Source: Clostridiales bacterium
GTDB taxonomy: Bacteria; Bacillota; Clostridia; Christensenellales; Christensenellaceae
Assembly: GCA_019420265.1 (NCBI GenBank)
Contig: JAHZHM010000325.1
Coordinates: 1-8,249 of the forward strand
Length of the DNA: 8,249 bases
Reading direction: 5' to 3'
Numbering within the stretch: position 1 is the first letter of the stretch; each line of letters starts with the position of its first letter. The notes beneath the pieces were generated by a model. That model was not told the origin of the DNA and searched no databases. It was given only the letters and a program-made list of their open reading frames with translations. The position numbers and the translations under genes are program-made. This document shows positions 1 to 6,565 of the stretch, piece after piece.

Positions 1-849
1 GCCAAGGGCCTGAAATTCCATAACCGCAGGACATTCGATCTTCTGGGCATTAGCGAGGCAGAAGGCAAAGCTGCCATTCAGCTCTTCGGGCGCGAGCCGG
101 ATACCATTGCGCATACAGCCGCCATGCTGGAACAAGTGATGGGAGAGAAAATTGCACTGTTCGATATCAATATGGGATGTCCTGCGCCGAAAATTGTCAA
201 TAACGGCGAAGGCTCTGCGCTCATGAAAGAGCCAAAGCTGGCGGGGGAGATCGTTCGCGCGCTCAAAAAGGCTGTGAAAAGCCCGATAACAGTGAAATTC
301 CGCAAGGGTTTTGACGCTGCACATGTGAACTGCGTCTCTTTTGCAGAGGTTTTGGAGCAGGCGGGCGCAGATGGCATTGCGGTGCATGGGCGGCTGCGGG
401 AACAGTATTATGAGGGCAAGGCAGATTGGGATGTTATTGCGGAGGTAAAGCAGGCTGTGCGCATTCCGGTCATCGCAAATGGAGATATCTTTACCCCGGA
501 GGATGCCCAGGCAATTTTGCGGCATACCGGGGCGGATGGCATCATGGTGGCGCGAGGCGCTCTGGGGAATCCGCAGATATTTGGACAGATCAAAAGCTAC
601 TTAGAGAGCGGCGCATATGAGCGCCCCAGTCTTTCTGAGAAAATAGAAATTGCGCTCAGGCAGGCCTGGCTGGCCATCGAGCAAAAAGGCGAGGAAATTG
701 CCATGAAGGAATTCCGCAAACATGCGGCCTGGTATGTCAAGGGAATTGCGGGAGCCGCAAAGCTGCGGCAAAAGGCAGTTTCGCTTTCTAGCTATCAAGA
801 GTTGACGGCGTTTTTCGAATCCCTGCTGGCAAGTGCAGACAAAAGATGA
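1..849 (+). CDS. dusB: tRNA-dihydrouridine synthase, DusB-type (5' end cut off)
   Basis: This enzyme reduces specific uridines in tRNA to dihydrouridine using FMN and NADPH; it acts in the cytoplasm. The window holds 282 residues ending at TGA 847-849; the family is usually about 320 residues, so roughly 40 N-terminal residues lie outside. Seen in window numbering: QLFG at 27-30, DINMGCP at 55-61 with C60 as the expected catalytic cysteine, PKI then NNGEGSALM at 63-75, VKFRKG at 98-103, HGRLREQ at 129-135 (family usually HGRTRxQ), ANGDI at 159-163, and the phosphate-binding [11 protein letters not shown] at 184-194. These are the signature blocks of the DusB branch of the TIM-barrel Dus family. 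The C-terminal helical part is complete, so the gene looks intact. The exact target uridine cannot be read from sequence. Dus membership is very secure; the DusB assignment is good. Confidence 0.95.
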   Translation, partial: AKGLKFHNRRTFDLLGISEAEGKAAIQLFGREPDTIAHTAAMLEQVMGEKIALFDINMGCPAPKIVNNGEGSALMKEPKLAGEIVRALKKAVKSPITVKFRKGFDAAHVNCVSFAEVLEQAGADGIAVHGRLREQYYEGKADWDVIAEVKQAVRIPVIANGDIFTPEDAQAILRHTGADGIMVARGALGNPQIFGQIKSYLESGAYERPSLSEKIEIALRQAWLAIEQKGEEIAMKEFRKHAAWYVKGIAGAAKLRQKAVSLSSYQELTAFFESLLASADKR

Positions 850-855
850 TATAAT
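826..855 (+). promoter_or_regulatory. Possible internal promoter with extended -10
   Basis: TATAAT at 850-855 is a perfect -10 box. It is preceded by TGA at 847-849, giving the extended -10 form TGnTATAAT. A 4/6 match to the -35 box, CTGGCA at 826-831, lies 18 bp upstream. The TG of the extended -10 is part of the dusB stop codon. A start near 862 would give a leader of about 20 nt before the ATG at 881. This could let the membrane protein, prmA and downstream genes be transcribed apart from dusB. The -35 is weak and this is sequence match only. Confidence 0.45.
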
Positions 856-880
856 TTTAAAAAAGGTTGAGGAGAGAAGA

Positions 881-1423
881 ATGGTAGTAATCGATACCGC
901 TTTGGACAAAAGAAAATACCGCAGCTTCTACTGGCGGGACAGCCTTTCCTTTGCAAATTGGAAATTTGACGCTGTGCTGGCCTTTGCGCTCATTTTCTTT
1001 GCAGATATGGCTTTGAAATTTGCGGAAGGGAACTGGCCCAATGCAATTTTGCAGGGCTGCGTTGCAGTGATCGCGCTGCTCTGGTTCTTTTTGGAGCGCA
1101 AAAGCACACTGAAAAAGCATTTAAAGCTCCTGGATATTCCGCTTTATAAAAACAAAACTCCCATGAAATTTGAGGTAACCTCGAAAAAGATTGTCTCCCA
1201 GAACAAGAAAAACGGAAAAATGGAGGCAATTAAGTGGGCGCAGATCCGCAAGGTAGTACAAAACAAAAAATACTGGTTCGTCTATGTGGACAAGCATAGC
1301 GCTATGATCATCGCAAAAGCGGATATCAAAGAGGGAAGCGCTGCAGAGTTCGATTCGTATTGGAAGGCAGAGCAGCAGCGGCGTGCCCAGAGAAAAAACG
1401 CGACAAAAGTAATTGAAGGATAG
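881..1423 (+). CDS. Small two-helix membrane protein, YcxB-like
   Basis: A 180-residue protein of unknown function. Start ATG 881 is chosen because GGAGAG at 871-876 sits 4 nt upstream; an in-frame GTG at 833 lies inside dusB without a good ribosome site. Residues 1-28 are polar and charged. Two hydrophobic stretches follow, about 30-47 (AVLAFALIFFADMAL) and 54-71 (AILQGCVAVIALLWFFLE), consistent with a membrane hairpin. After a basic linker (RKSTLKKH), residues 93-150 look beta-rich: FEVTSKKIVSQ, then IKWAQIRKVVQNKKYWFVYV, then AMIIAKADI. This two-helix plus beta layout, with a W-x-x-I-x-K-V pattern, resembles the YcxB-like family, whose soluble part may be PH-like. The tail is basic (QQRRAQRKN). 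It lies 31 nt after dusB and 8 nt before prmA, so it is probably co-transcribed with prmA. The family call is from pattern only and no function is claimed. Confidence 0.75.
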   Translation: MVVIDTALDKRKYRSFYWRDSLSFANWKFDAVLAFALIFFADMALKFAEGNWPNAILQGCVAVIALLWFFLERKSTLKKHLKLLDIPLYKNKTPMKFEVTSKKIVSQNKKNGKMEAIKWAQIRKVVQNKKYWFVYVDKHSAMIIAKADIKEGSAAEFDSYWKAEQQRRAQRKNATKVIEG

Positions 1424-1431
1424 GAATTGCC

Positions 1432-2382
1432 ATGAATTGGACATGTTTGCATCTCATCACTCAGCCCGAGTATGTGGAGCTTTTGAGCGATCTTCTGGTG
1501 GCGCAAGAGATCTATGAATTTTCTGTGCAGGATCCGCGCGAGTTTTCCGAGTATTTGGAGACTTCCGTCTATTACGACTATGTCGAGGATAAGCTGCTTG
1601 CGCAAAAAGACGCCATCATCTGCATTTATGCGCCGGAAAACGGCCAGGGAGAAGAGAAAAAGGAGCGGGCTTTGCGGGCGATGGAACAGGCGCGACAAAT
1701 GGGCGCGGATGTTTCTCTGAAAACCTCTGGCCTTCGGGAAGAGGATTGGATGAACAACTGGAAAAAGTATTTCAAGCCCACAAAGATTGGCGAAAAAATG
1801 CTCATTAAGCCCTCCTGGGAGCCGCTTCCCGAGGGAAATACACGCATTGTTCTGGAAATTGATCCTTCCTCCAGCTTTGGGACGGGCACGCATGAGACGA
1901 CCCGGCTTTGCATCCAGGCGCTGGAAGAGCTGGTTGCGCCGGGCGACGAAGTGCTGGATATGGGCTGTGGCAGCGGGATTTTAGCTGTGGCGGCCAAGCT
2001 GCTGGGCGCGGGGAGCGTCACGGGCGTGGATATCGAGGAGGATTCGATTCGCGTCTCCCGGGAAAATGCGGCGCGCAACGGCATTGCGGAGCAGGATTTT
2101 CGGCTGTTTCTGGGCAACGTTCTGATGGATGAGGCTTTGGCTGGGCAGATCGGCGATCGGCAATACGATGTCATCGCGGCCAATATTGTGGCGGATGTCA
2201 TCAAGGCGATGATCCCGCTTTTCCGGCGCTATTTGCGGCCAGAGGGCAAGATGGTCTGCTCGGGCATCATCATCGAGCGCGCGGAGGAAGTGCGCGATGC
2301 GCTTTTGGCCGGCGGCCTAAAAGTGCTTCAAGTCTGCAAAGATGGAGAATGGGCGGCGATCATCGCTCAAAATCAAGCATGA
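1432..2382 (+). CDS. prmA: Ribosomal protein L11 methyltransferase
   Basis: PrmA uses S-adenosylmethionine to methylate lysines and the N-terminus of ribosomal protein L11 (known from the family). The protein has 316 residues, normal for Bacillota. Seen: an N-terminal substrate-binding part (about 1-95); W106 and W110 with the following YF, as in the linker of the family; the signature DPSSSFGTGTHETT at 144-157 (the usual DPGxAFGTGTHxTT, with PSSS replacing PGxA); SAM-binding motif I LDMGCGSGILAVAA at 175-188; the acidic end of the second strand VDIEEDS at 199-205; and the catalytic-region block ANIVADVI at 250-257. AGGA at 1422-1425 lies 6 nt before ATG 1432. The stop overlaps the rsmE start (ATGA, 2379-2382), so the two are probably translationally coupled. 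In many Bacillota prmA follows dnaJ; here it follows dusB and a membrane protein. Confidence 0.96.
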   Translation: MNWTCLHLITQPEYVELLSDLLVAQEIYEFSVQDPREFSEYLETSVYYDYVEDKLLAQKDAIICIYAPENGQGEEKKERALRAMEQARQMGADVSLKTSGLREEDWMNNWKKYFKPTKIGEKMLIKPSWEPLPEGNTRIVLEIDPSSSFGTGTHETTRLCIQALEELVAPGDEVLDMGCGSGILAVAAKLLGAGSVTGVDIEEDSIRVSRENAARNGIAEQDFRLFLGNVLMDEALAGQIGDRQYDVIAANIVADVIKAMIPLFRRYLRPEGKMVCSGIIIERAEEVRDALLAGGLKVLQVCKDGEWAAIIAQNQA

Positions 2383-3095
2383 GACGCTTTTTTGCTGGAA
2401 AAGTGGTAGAAAACAAAGCCTTTTTGCTGGATGGCGAGGCGGAGCACTTTAGCCGTGTGCTCAGAATGGCGGTCGGAGACTCCTTTTTAGCGGCATATCA
2501 GGGCAAAGAGCTGGTTTGCCGGGCGCTCAGCGTGGAGAAGGGCGAAGTTTGCGCAGAAATTCTCGAATCGAGAGATTGCCCTGGGGAGCCTAGCGTGGAT
2601 CTTACGCTCTATGTCGCCTACATGAAATCGGACAAAATGGAGCTAATCCTGCAAAAGACGGTGGAACTGGGCATTTGCTGTTTCGCGCCCTTTGTGAGCA
2701 GCAGGTGTGTCAAAAAGCCCAAGGAAGGCGGCAAAGCACAGGAGCGCTTTGAGAAAATTGCTGAAGGGGCAGTGAAGCAGTGCGGCAGAGCTGCGGCGGT
2801 GCGCATCCTGCAGCCGCTTTCCTTCAAAGAAGTTTTAGAGAAAATTCCGCAGCACGATGCAGTGCTCTTTGCCTATGAGAAGTCTGAAATTGCGCTGCGG
2901 CAGGTTTTTGAGCAGGTCAGAGAGCAAAGGGATATCGCGCTGATCGTCGGGCCGGAAGGCGGATTTTCCGAGCAGGAAGCAGAGCAGATTATCGCAGCAG
3001 GTGGGCGGTCGGTGAGCCTTGGCCGGCGCATTTTGCGCGGAGAGACTGCGGCCATTGCACTGACGGCGCTGGCGGCTTACGAAACGGGGTGTTAG
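2379..3095 (+). CDS. rsmE: 16S rRNA (uracil-1498-N3)-methyltransferase
   Basis: RsmE methylates N3 of U1498 in 16S rRNA, near the decoding centre, with SAM (known). The start is ATG 2379, overlapping the prmA stop; this gives 238 residues, normal for the family. An in-frame ATG at 2349 would add 10 residues inside prmA and is not needed, since the protein then begins with the usual RRFF. Seen: the N-terminal PUA-like part with HFSRVLRMAVGD at 23-34; KSDKMELILQKTVELG at 83-98; a variant of the EaxeQsgR block, EGAVKQCGR, at 129-137; and the SPOUT knot signatures IVGPEGGFSEQE at 189-200 and SLGRRILRGETA at 213-224, which bind SAM. All key motifs are present. The stop TAG is 1 nt before mtaB. Confidence 0.96.
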   Translation: MRRFFAGKVVENKAFLLDGEAEHFSRVLRMAVGDSFLAAYQGKELVCRALSVEKGEVCAEILESRDCPGEPSVDLTLYVAYMKSDKMELILQKTVELGICCFAPFVSSRCVKKPKEGGKAQERFEKIAEGAVKQCGRAAAVRILQPLSFKEVLEKIPQHDAVLFAYEKSEIALRQVFEQVREQRDIALIVGPEGGFSEQEAEQIIAAGGRSVSLGRRILRGETAAIALTALAAYETGC

Positions 3096-3096
3096 G

Positions 3097-4392
3097 ATGC
3101 GGGCGGCTTATGAGACGCTGGGCTGCAAGGTCAATCAATATGAGACGGATGCCATGCGCGAGCTGATGGAGCAGGCGGGGTATCAGACGGTAGCGTTTGA
3201 ACAGAGCGCGGATCTTTATATCATCAACACCTGTACGGTAACGGCAGTAGCGGATAAAAAATCACGGCAGATGATCTCCCGGGCGCATCACCAAAACAAA
3301 GACGCACGGATCTTTGTATGCGGGTGCATGGCGCAAAGGGATGCGGCGCGCATTTTGGAGCAAGAGGGCGTTGCGGCTGTCATCGGATCGAAATGCAAAG
3401 GGCAGATCGTGCAAATTGTGCAGCGCAGTCTGGAAGGCGAAGAGAAGATTGATGCAGTTGAGGAAATTCTTGAGGAGCGCGAATTTGAACCTCTGAACAT
3501 CTCCAAAAGCCAGGAGAGAACCCGGGCAAACTTAAAAATTTGCGATGGGTGCAGCAATTTTTGCAGCTATTGCATCATTCCATATGCCAGAGGGCCGGTG
3601 CGTTCGCGGCCGCTGGAGGAAATCTTAAAAGAGGCCGAGCGCCTGGTGAAAAGCGGCGTGCAGGAGATCATCCTGACGGGGATACACCTGGGCTCTTACG
3701 GCAAAGATTTAGAGCAAAACAGCCTAATTGACGTCATCGAGCGGCTGAACCAGATTCCGGGGCTGGCGCGCATTCGCCTGGGCTCTTTGGAGCCATCGCT
3801 TCTGACCGAAGAATTTTGCCGCAGAGCTGCGGCGTGCAAACGGCTCTGCCCGCATTTTCACGTCTCGCTGCAGAGCGGCTGTGCCCAGGTTTTGCGCCGG
3901 ATGAACAGAAAATATACGCCGGCCGAATATGCGCAGTATATCGCAAATGCGCGGAAATACTTTGAAGATCCTGCGATTACGACGGATGTCATCGCCGGAT
4001 TCCAAGGGGAAACCCAAGAGGAACACCAGAGCACCTTGGATTTTTTGCGGCAGATCGGTTTTGCCAAAATTCATGTATTCCCGTTTTCCAAAAGAGAGGG
4101 GACGGCCGCGGCAAAGATGCCGGGGGATGTGCCGGGCTCGGAGAAAAAGCGCCGGGCGGCAGAAATTGCGGCATTGGCGCATGAGATGCAGCAGGAATAT
4201 TTGGCGCGTTTTGTTGGGAAAGAACAGGAAGTTTTGCTGGAAGAGCGGGATGATAGCGGAAAGATGCTGGGCTATACCACGCGCTATCAGAGAGTCGCCA
4301 TAGAAGAGGGCGGCCAGGAGAACTGTATCGTGCGTGCCTTCATCACGGAAGTTCGGCAGGAGACGCTGCAAGCCCGCTTGATCGAAAAATGA
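3097..4392 (+). CDS. mtaB: tRNA t6A37 methylthiotransferase MtaB
   Basis: A radical-SAM enzyme that converts t6A at tRNA position 37 to ms2t6A (known for this family). It has 431 residues in the usual three-domain order. The N-terminal methylthiotransferase domain begins YETLGCKVNQYETDAM and carries C10, C46 (INTCTV) and C77 (CGCMAQ) for the auxiliary Fe-S cluster; C75 is an extra nearby cysteine. The radical SAM core has C152, C156 and C159 in CSNFCSYC, followed by IIPYARGPVRSR. Further blocks are TGIHLGSYG at 194-202, RLGSLEP at 227-233, HVSLQSG at 255-261 and DVIAGFQGET at 297-306 (usually GFPGET). A C-terminal stretch, about 368-431, fits a TRAM RNA-binding domain. ETLGCKVNQ and the ARGPVRSR context favour MtaB over MiaB or RimO. 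It starts 1 nt after rsmE with only GGGG as a weak ribosome site, so it probably relies on coupling. Confidence 0.94.
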   Translation: MRAAYETLGCKVNQYETDAMRELMEQAGYQTVAFEQSADLYIINTCTVTAVADKKSRQMISRAHHQNKDARIFVCGCMAQRDAARILEQEGVAAVIGSKCKGQIVQIVQRSLEGEEKIDAVEEILEEREFEPLNISKSQERTRANLKICDGCSNFCSYCIIPYARGPVRSRPLEEILKEAERLVKSGVQEIILTGIHLGSYGKDLEQNSLIDVIERLNQIPGLARIRLGSLEPSLLTEEFCRRAAACKRLCPHFHVSLQSGCAQVLRRMNRKYTPAEYAQYIANARKYFEDPAITTDVIAGFQGETQEEHQSTLDFLRQIGFAKIHVFPFSKREGTAAAKMPGDVPGSEKKRRAAEIAALAHEMQQEYLARFVGKEQEVLLEERDDSGKMLGYTTRYQRVAIEEGGQENCIVRAFITEVRQETLQARLIEK

Positions 4393-4441
4393 GAAAAACT
4401 TCCAGGCAGTTTGGAAGAAATTTAGGATAAGGAGGATTGCG

Positions 4442-4786
4442 ATGGAAGATTGCATTTTTTGCAAAATCATCCGGGGGGAAATTCCCTCGAAAAAGGCTTA
4501 CGAGGATGAGCAGGTTTTGGCATTCTATGATATTGATGCGAAGGCGCCTGTGCATGTGCTCATCATTCCCAAAAAACACATCCAGTCGGTATTGGCCCTA
4601 AAGCCGGAGGATGGAGAGGTGGTTGCGCATATTTTTCAGGTTGCGGGAAAACTGGCGCGGGAGCTTGGCCTAGAAGAGAGCGGGTTCCGCATTGTGAGCA
4701 ATATTGGAAAAGATGCGGGGCAGACGGTGCCGCATCTGCATTTTCATTTGCTGGGCGGCAGAGAGCTTGGATGGCCTCCGGGTTGA
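4442..4786 (+). CDS. hinT: HIT-family protein (HinT-type phosphoramidase)
   Basis: A small purine-nucleotide-binding hydrolase. HinT proteins cleave AMP-lysine and similar phosphoramidates (known for the family; the cellular role in bacteria is unclear). It has 114 residues, full length for the family. Seen: the N-terminal CIFCKIIRGEIPS at 4-16 with the paired cysteines C4 and C7 often found in this group; the strand-helix region VLIIPKKHIQSV at 39-50; and the histidine triad VPHLHFHLLGG at 96-106, with H98, H100 and H102, where H100 is the expected nucleophile. It ends with the typical GWPPG. AAGGAGG at 4429-4435 is a near-perfect ribosome site 6 nt before ATG. It lies 49 nt after mtaB in the order prmA-rsmE-mtaB-HIT seen in many Clostridia, and is the last gene before a terminator. 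Confidence 0.95.
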   Translation: MEDCIFCKIIRGEIPSKKAYEDEQVLAFYDIDAKAPVHVLIIPKKHIQSVLALKPEDGEVVAHIFQVAGKLARELGLEESGFRIVSNIGKDAGQTVPHLHFHLLGGRELGWPPG

Positions 4787-4807
4787 TTCATCTTATTTTC
4801 TGCAATA

Positions 4808-4850
4808 AAAATAGCCAGAGGCAGCTTTTTGGGCTTGCCCTGGCTATTTT
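4808..4850. terminator. Bidirectional intrinsic terminator between HIT gene and serS
   Basis: The 11-nt arm AAAATAGCCAG at 4808-4818 pairs with CTGGCTATTTT at 4840-4850. Pairing continues inside with GGCA 4820-4823 and TGCC 4836-4839, with A4819 bulged. The stem ends in A/T runs on both sides, so each strand presents a U-rich tail after a GC-rich core. It lies 21 nt past the HIT stop and 8 nt past the serS stop on the other strand, and so ends both convergent transcripts. Confidence 0.88.
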
Positions 4851-4858
4851 AAATTCTG

Positions 4859-6142
4859 CTATTTGGCGCGAATGGCATCCATGCCGCCCATATAGGGGCG
4901 CAGCGCCTCGGGAATGCGGACGCTGCCATCGGCGCACAGGTTATTCTCCAAAAATGCGATGAGCATTCTGGGCGGAGCGACGACGGTATTGTTGAGCGTA
5001 TGCGCAAAATACTTGCCGTTTTCCCCATTGACGCGGATTTTCAGCCGGCGCGCCTGCGCATCGCCCAGGTTCGAGCAGCTGCCCACTTCAAAGTATTTCT
5101 TCTGACGCGGCGACCATGCCTCCACGTCGATGGATTTGACTTTGAGATCCGCCAAATCGCCCGAGCAGCATTCCAGTGTGCGAACGGGAATATCCAAAGT
5201 GCGGAAGAGGTCGACCGTATTCTGCCAGAGTTTATCGAACCACATCATGCTGTCCTCCGGCTTGCAGACGACGATCATCTCCTGCTTTTCAAACTGATGA
5301 ATGCGGTAGACGCCGCGCTCCTCCAGGCCATGCGCGCCCTTTTCCTTGCGGAAGCAGGGGGAATAGCTGGTCAGCGTATAGGGAAGGGCATCTTCCTTCA
5401 AAATGGTATCGATGAACTTGCCGATCATGGAATGCTCGCTTGTCCCGATCAGGTAGAGATCTTCGCCCTCGATTTTATACATCATGGCGTCCATTTCCGC
5501 AAAACTCATGACGCCCGTAACGACATCGCTGCGGATCATGAAAGGCGGGATGCAGTAGGTGAAGCCACGCTCGATCATAAAGTCGCGCGCATAGGAAAGA
5601 ACGGCGGAATGCAGCCGTGCAATATCGCCCATCAGATAATAGAAACCATTGCCGGCAACTTTTCTGGCGCTCTCCAGATCCAGGCCGGAAAGACGCTCCA
5701 TGATCTCGGCGTGATAGGGGATCTCAAAATCCGGAACGACAGGCTCGCCATAGCGCTGAATTTCCACATTCTCGCTGTCGTCTTTGCCGATGGGAACGCT
5801 CGCATCGATGATGTTGGGGATGCTCATCATGATCTGGGTGATCTTTTCATCCAGCTCCCGCTCTTTTTCCTCCAATTCGGCCAGGTGGCTGGAAAAATCC
5901 GTAACTTGCCGCTTGAGGGCCTCGGCTTCTTCCTTTTGCCCTTTGGCCATCAGGCCGCCGATTTGCTTGGAAATGCGGTTGCGGTCTGCCCGCAGCGCTT
6001 CGGCCTGCTGAATGGTTGCGCGGTTTTCCGCATCCAGCGCAATAACCTCATCCACCAGCCCCAGTTTTTGATCCTGAAATTTGTTGCGGATGTTCTGTTT
6101 GACGATTTCCGGATTTGCCCGGAGAAACTTTAAATCCAGCAT
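4859..6142 (-). CDS. serS: Seryl-tRNA synthetase, divergent active site
   Basis: A class II synthetase that charges tRNA-Ser with serine. It has 427 residues, normal length. Residues 1-105 form the expected long coiled-coil arm that grips tRNA-Ser (MLDLKFLRANPEIVKQN, RADRNRISKQIGG). The catalytic domain follows: GTSEHS at 233-238 (TxE serine-binding element), motif 2 FRKEKGAHGLEERGVYRIHQFEKQE at 264-288 split by its loop, with R265, and motif 3 VVAPPRMLIAFLENN at 387-401 with R392. The end, DGSVRIPEALRPYMGG, is typical. Unlike common bacterial SerRS, motif 3 has APPRM in place of A-V/T-GRT, and ENyQ becomes ENNL. GTSEHSMIG replaces the usual PTAEVPL. CSGDLADLKVKSIDVEAW recalls archaeal-type enzymes. 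AGGAGG at 6148-6153 lies 5 nt before the start codon. It is the only serS here, and its T-box leader implies it is the functional housekeeping enzyme. Confidence 0.95.
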   Translation of the reverse strand: MLDLKFLRANPEIVKQNIRNKFQDQKLGLVDEVIALDAENRATIQQAEALRADRNRISKQIGGLMAKGQKEEAEALKRQVTDFSSHLAELEEKERELDEKITQIMMSIPNIIDASVPIGKDDSENVEIQRYGEPVVPDFEIPYHAEIMERLSGLDLESARKVAGNGFYYLMGDIARLHSAVLSYARDFMIERGFTYCIPPFMIRSDVVTGVMSFAEMDAMMYKIEGEDLYLIGTSEHSMIGKFIDTILKEDALPYTLTSYSPCFRKEKGAHGLEERGVYRIHQFEKQEMIVVCKPEDSMMWFDKLWQNTVDLFRTLDIPVRTLECCSGDLADLKVKSIDVEAWSPRQKKYFEVGSCSNLGDAQARRLKIRVNGENGKYFAHTLNNTVVAPPRMLIAFLENNLCADGSVRIPEALRPYMGGMDAIRAK

Positions 6143-6181
6143 GTTTTCCTCCTAGATTTGAATTTTGCTTTCTTTTGGCAT

Positions 6182-6217
6182 AAAAATTCCCCCCAATCCC
6201 AATATGGGACGGAAGGA
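6182..6217 (-). terminator. T-box leader attenuator terminator
   Basis: On the minus strand CCC 6208-6206 pairs with GGG 6200-6198 around an ATATT loop. Pairing extends outward through TCCTTCC (6217-6211) with GGGGGGA (6194-6188), using two G-U pairs and one bulged T. AATTTTT follows at 6188-6182. The 5' arm overlaps the bases after the T-box sequence, so forming the antiterminator would prevent this hairpin. This is the standard T-box switch arrangement. Confidence 0.85.
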
Positions 6218-6410
6218 TTCCGCGTTGCCACCCAAATTGCCGCAAAAAACGGCCGCTCATAGCACGATAGAGAGTGCCAAACTCCGGCAGGGCCGGGAGG
6301 CTCAAAAGTGGAAAGGACAGCTTCTCTGCCGGTTTGCACCAAACACCGGCTCTCTTGAAAAGAATACTGGCCGCAGCTTTTTCAATGCCAAAAAGTAGTA
6401 TGCCTGTTTC
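6182..6410 (-). ncRNA. T-box riboswitch, serine type, upstream of serS
   Basis: A T-box leader senses uncharged tRNA and allows read-through into serS when serine is short. Reading on the minus strand: apical Stem I is GCCGGT (6350-6345) paired with ACCGGC (6333-6328) around a loop with TTGGTGCAA, preceded by AGAGAG, the standard T-box apical module. AGTA at about 6376-6373 fits the 5' side of a specifier loop. Stem III is CGGCC 6295-6291 with GGCCG 6254-6250. The T-box sequence GGGTGGCAACGCGG is at 6233-6220. Its UGGC pairs with a GCCA tRNA end, that is discriminator G, as in tRNA-Ser. The specifier codon is not certain: AGC at 6322-6320 and TCC at 6317-6315 or 6312-6310 are all serine codons in the right region. 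The 5' end is set from the predicted promoter. Confidence 0.92.
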
Positions 6411-6416
6411 TCCATT

Positions 6417-6445
6417 ACTATATAATTTTTTTGCCTTTTTTGCAA
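6417..6445 (-). promoter_or_regulatory. Predicted serS (T-box) promoter
   Basis: On the minus strand TTGCAA (6445-6440, 4/6 to TTGACA) is followed after exactly 17 bp by TATAGT (6422-6417, 5/6 to TATAAT). Transcription would begin near 6410, giving a leader of about 268 nt before the serS ATG, a normal T-box leader length. Confidence 0.65.
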
Positions 6446-6459
6446 GCGATTTCTTTGTT

Positions 6460-6492
6460 GCAGCGCGAAAATGCAGGATAATTTTGCGCTGC
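6460..6492. repeat. Inverted repeat between divergent promoters, operator-like
   Basis: GCAGCGC(g)AAAAT at 6460-6472 is the reverse complement of ATTTTGCGCTGC at 6481-6492, apart from the one extra G at 6467. The arms are 12 bp with an 8-nt spacer (6473-6480). It lies upstream of both the serS and rpsU -35 boxes and so should not be transcribed from either. There is no U-run after it, so it is not a normal terminator. A protein-binding site or a DNA cruciform is possible. Confidence 0.7.
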
Positions 6493-6505
6493 TCGGAAGA
6501 ATTTG

Positions 6506-6534
6506 TTGACTTTGCGAAAGAAAAGATCTATAAT
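6506..6534 (+). promoter_or_regulatory. Strong sigma-A promoter for rpsU
   Basis: TTGACT at 6506-6511 (5/6) and TATAAT at 6529-6534 (6/6) are separated by 17 bp, the ideal spacing. Transcription should begin near 6541, giving an rpsU leader of about 89 nt. This is the best-matching promoter in the window and fits the high demand for a ribosomal protein. Confidence 0.85.
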
Positions 6535-6565
6535 TTTAGACATTGAATGGTACTTGTTGCCCTTC

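Noticed and set aside
802..855. TTGACG at 802-807 as the -35 partner of TATAAT at 850-855
   Set aside because: The spacing is 42 bp, far outside the 16-18 bp that sigma-A needs.
833..880. GTG 833 as the start of the YcxB-like protein
   Set aside because: It lies inside dusB with no good ribosome site, while ATG 881 has GGAGAG at the right distance.
1282..1893. A 203-residue minus-strand frame across the YcxB-like gene and prmA
   Set aside because: It crosses the junction of two supported plus-strand genes and lacks a start signal or any motif.
4399..4417. Small hairpin (CTTCCA/TGGAAG) between mtaB and the HIT gene
   Set aside because: The stem is only 6 bp and no T-run follows, so it is not a convincing terminator. 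The HIT gene can be in the same transcript.
3724..4470. A 248-residue minus-strand frame opposite the end of mtaB
   Set aside because: It is a shadow of mtaB and the start of the HIT gene, both clearly real; no family features were seen.
5000..6133. A 377-residue open frame on the plus strand, antisense to serS
   Set aside because: It lies entirely opposite serS, has no ribosome site and no recognisable motif. Long antisense frames are common against genes with this codon bias; serS on the other strand is certain.
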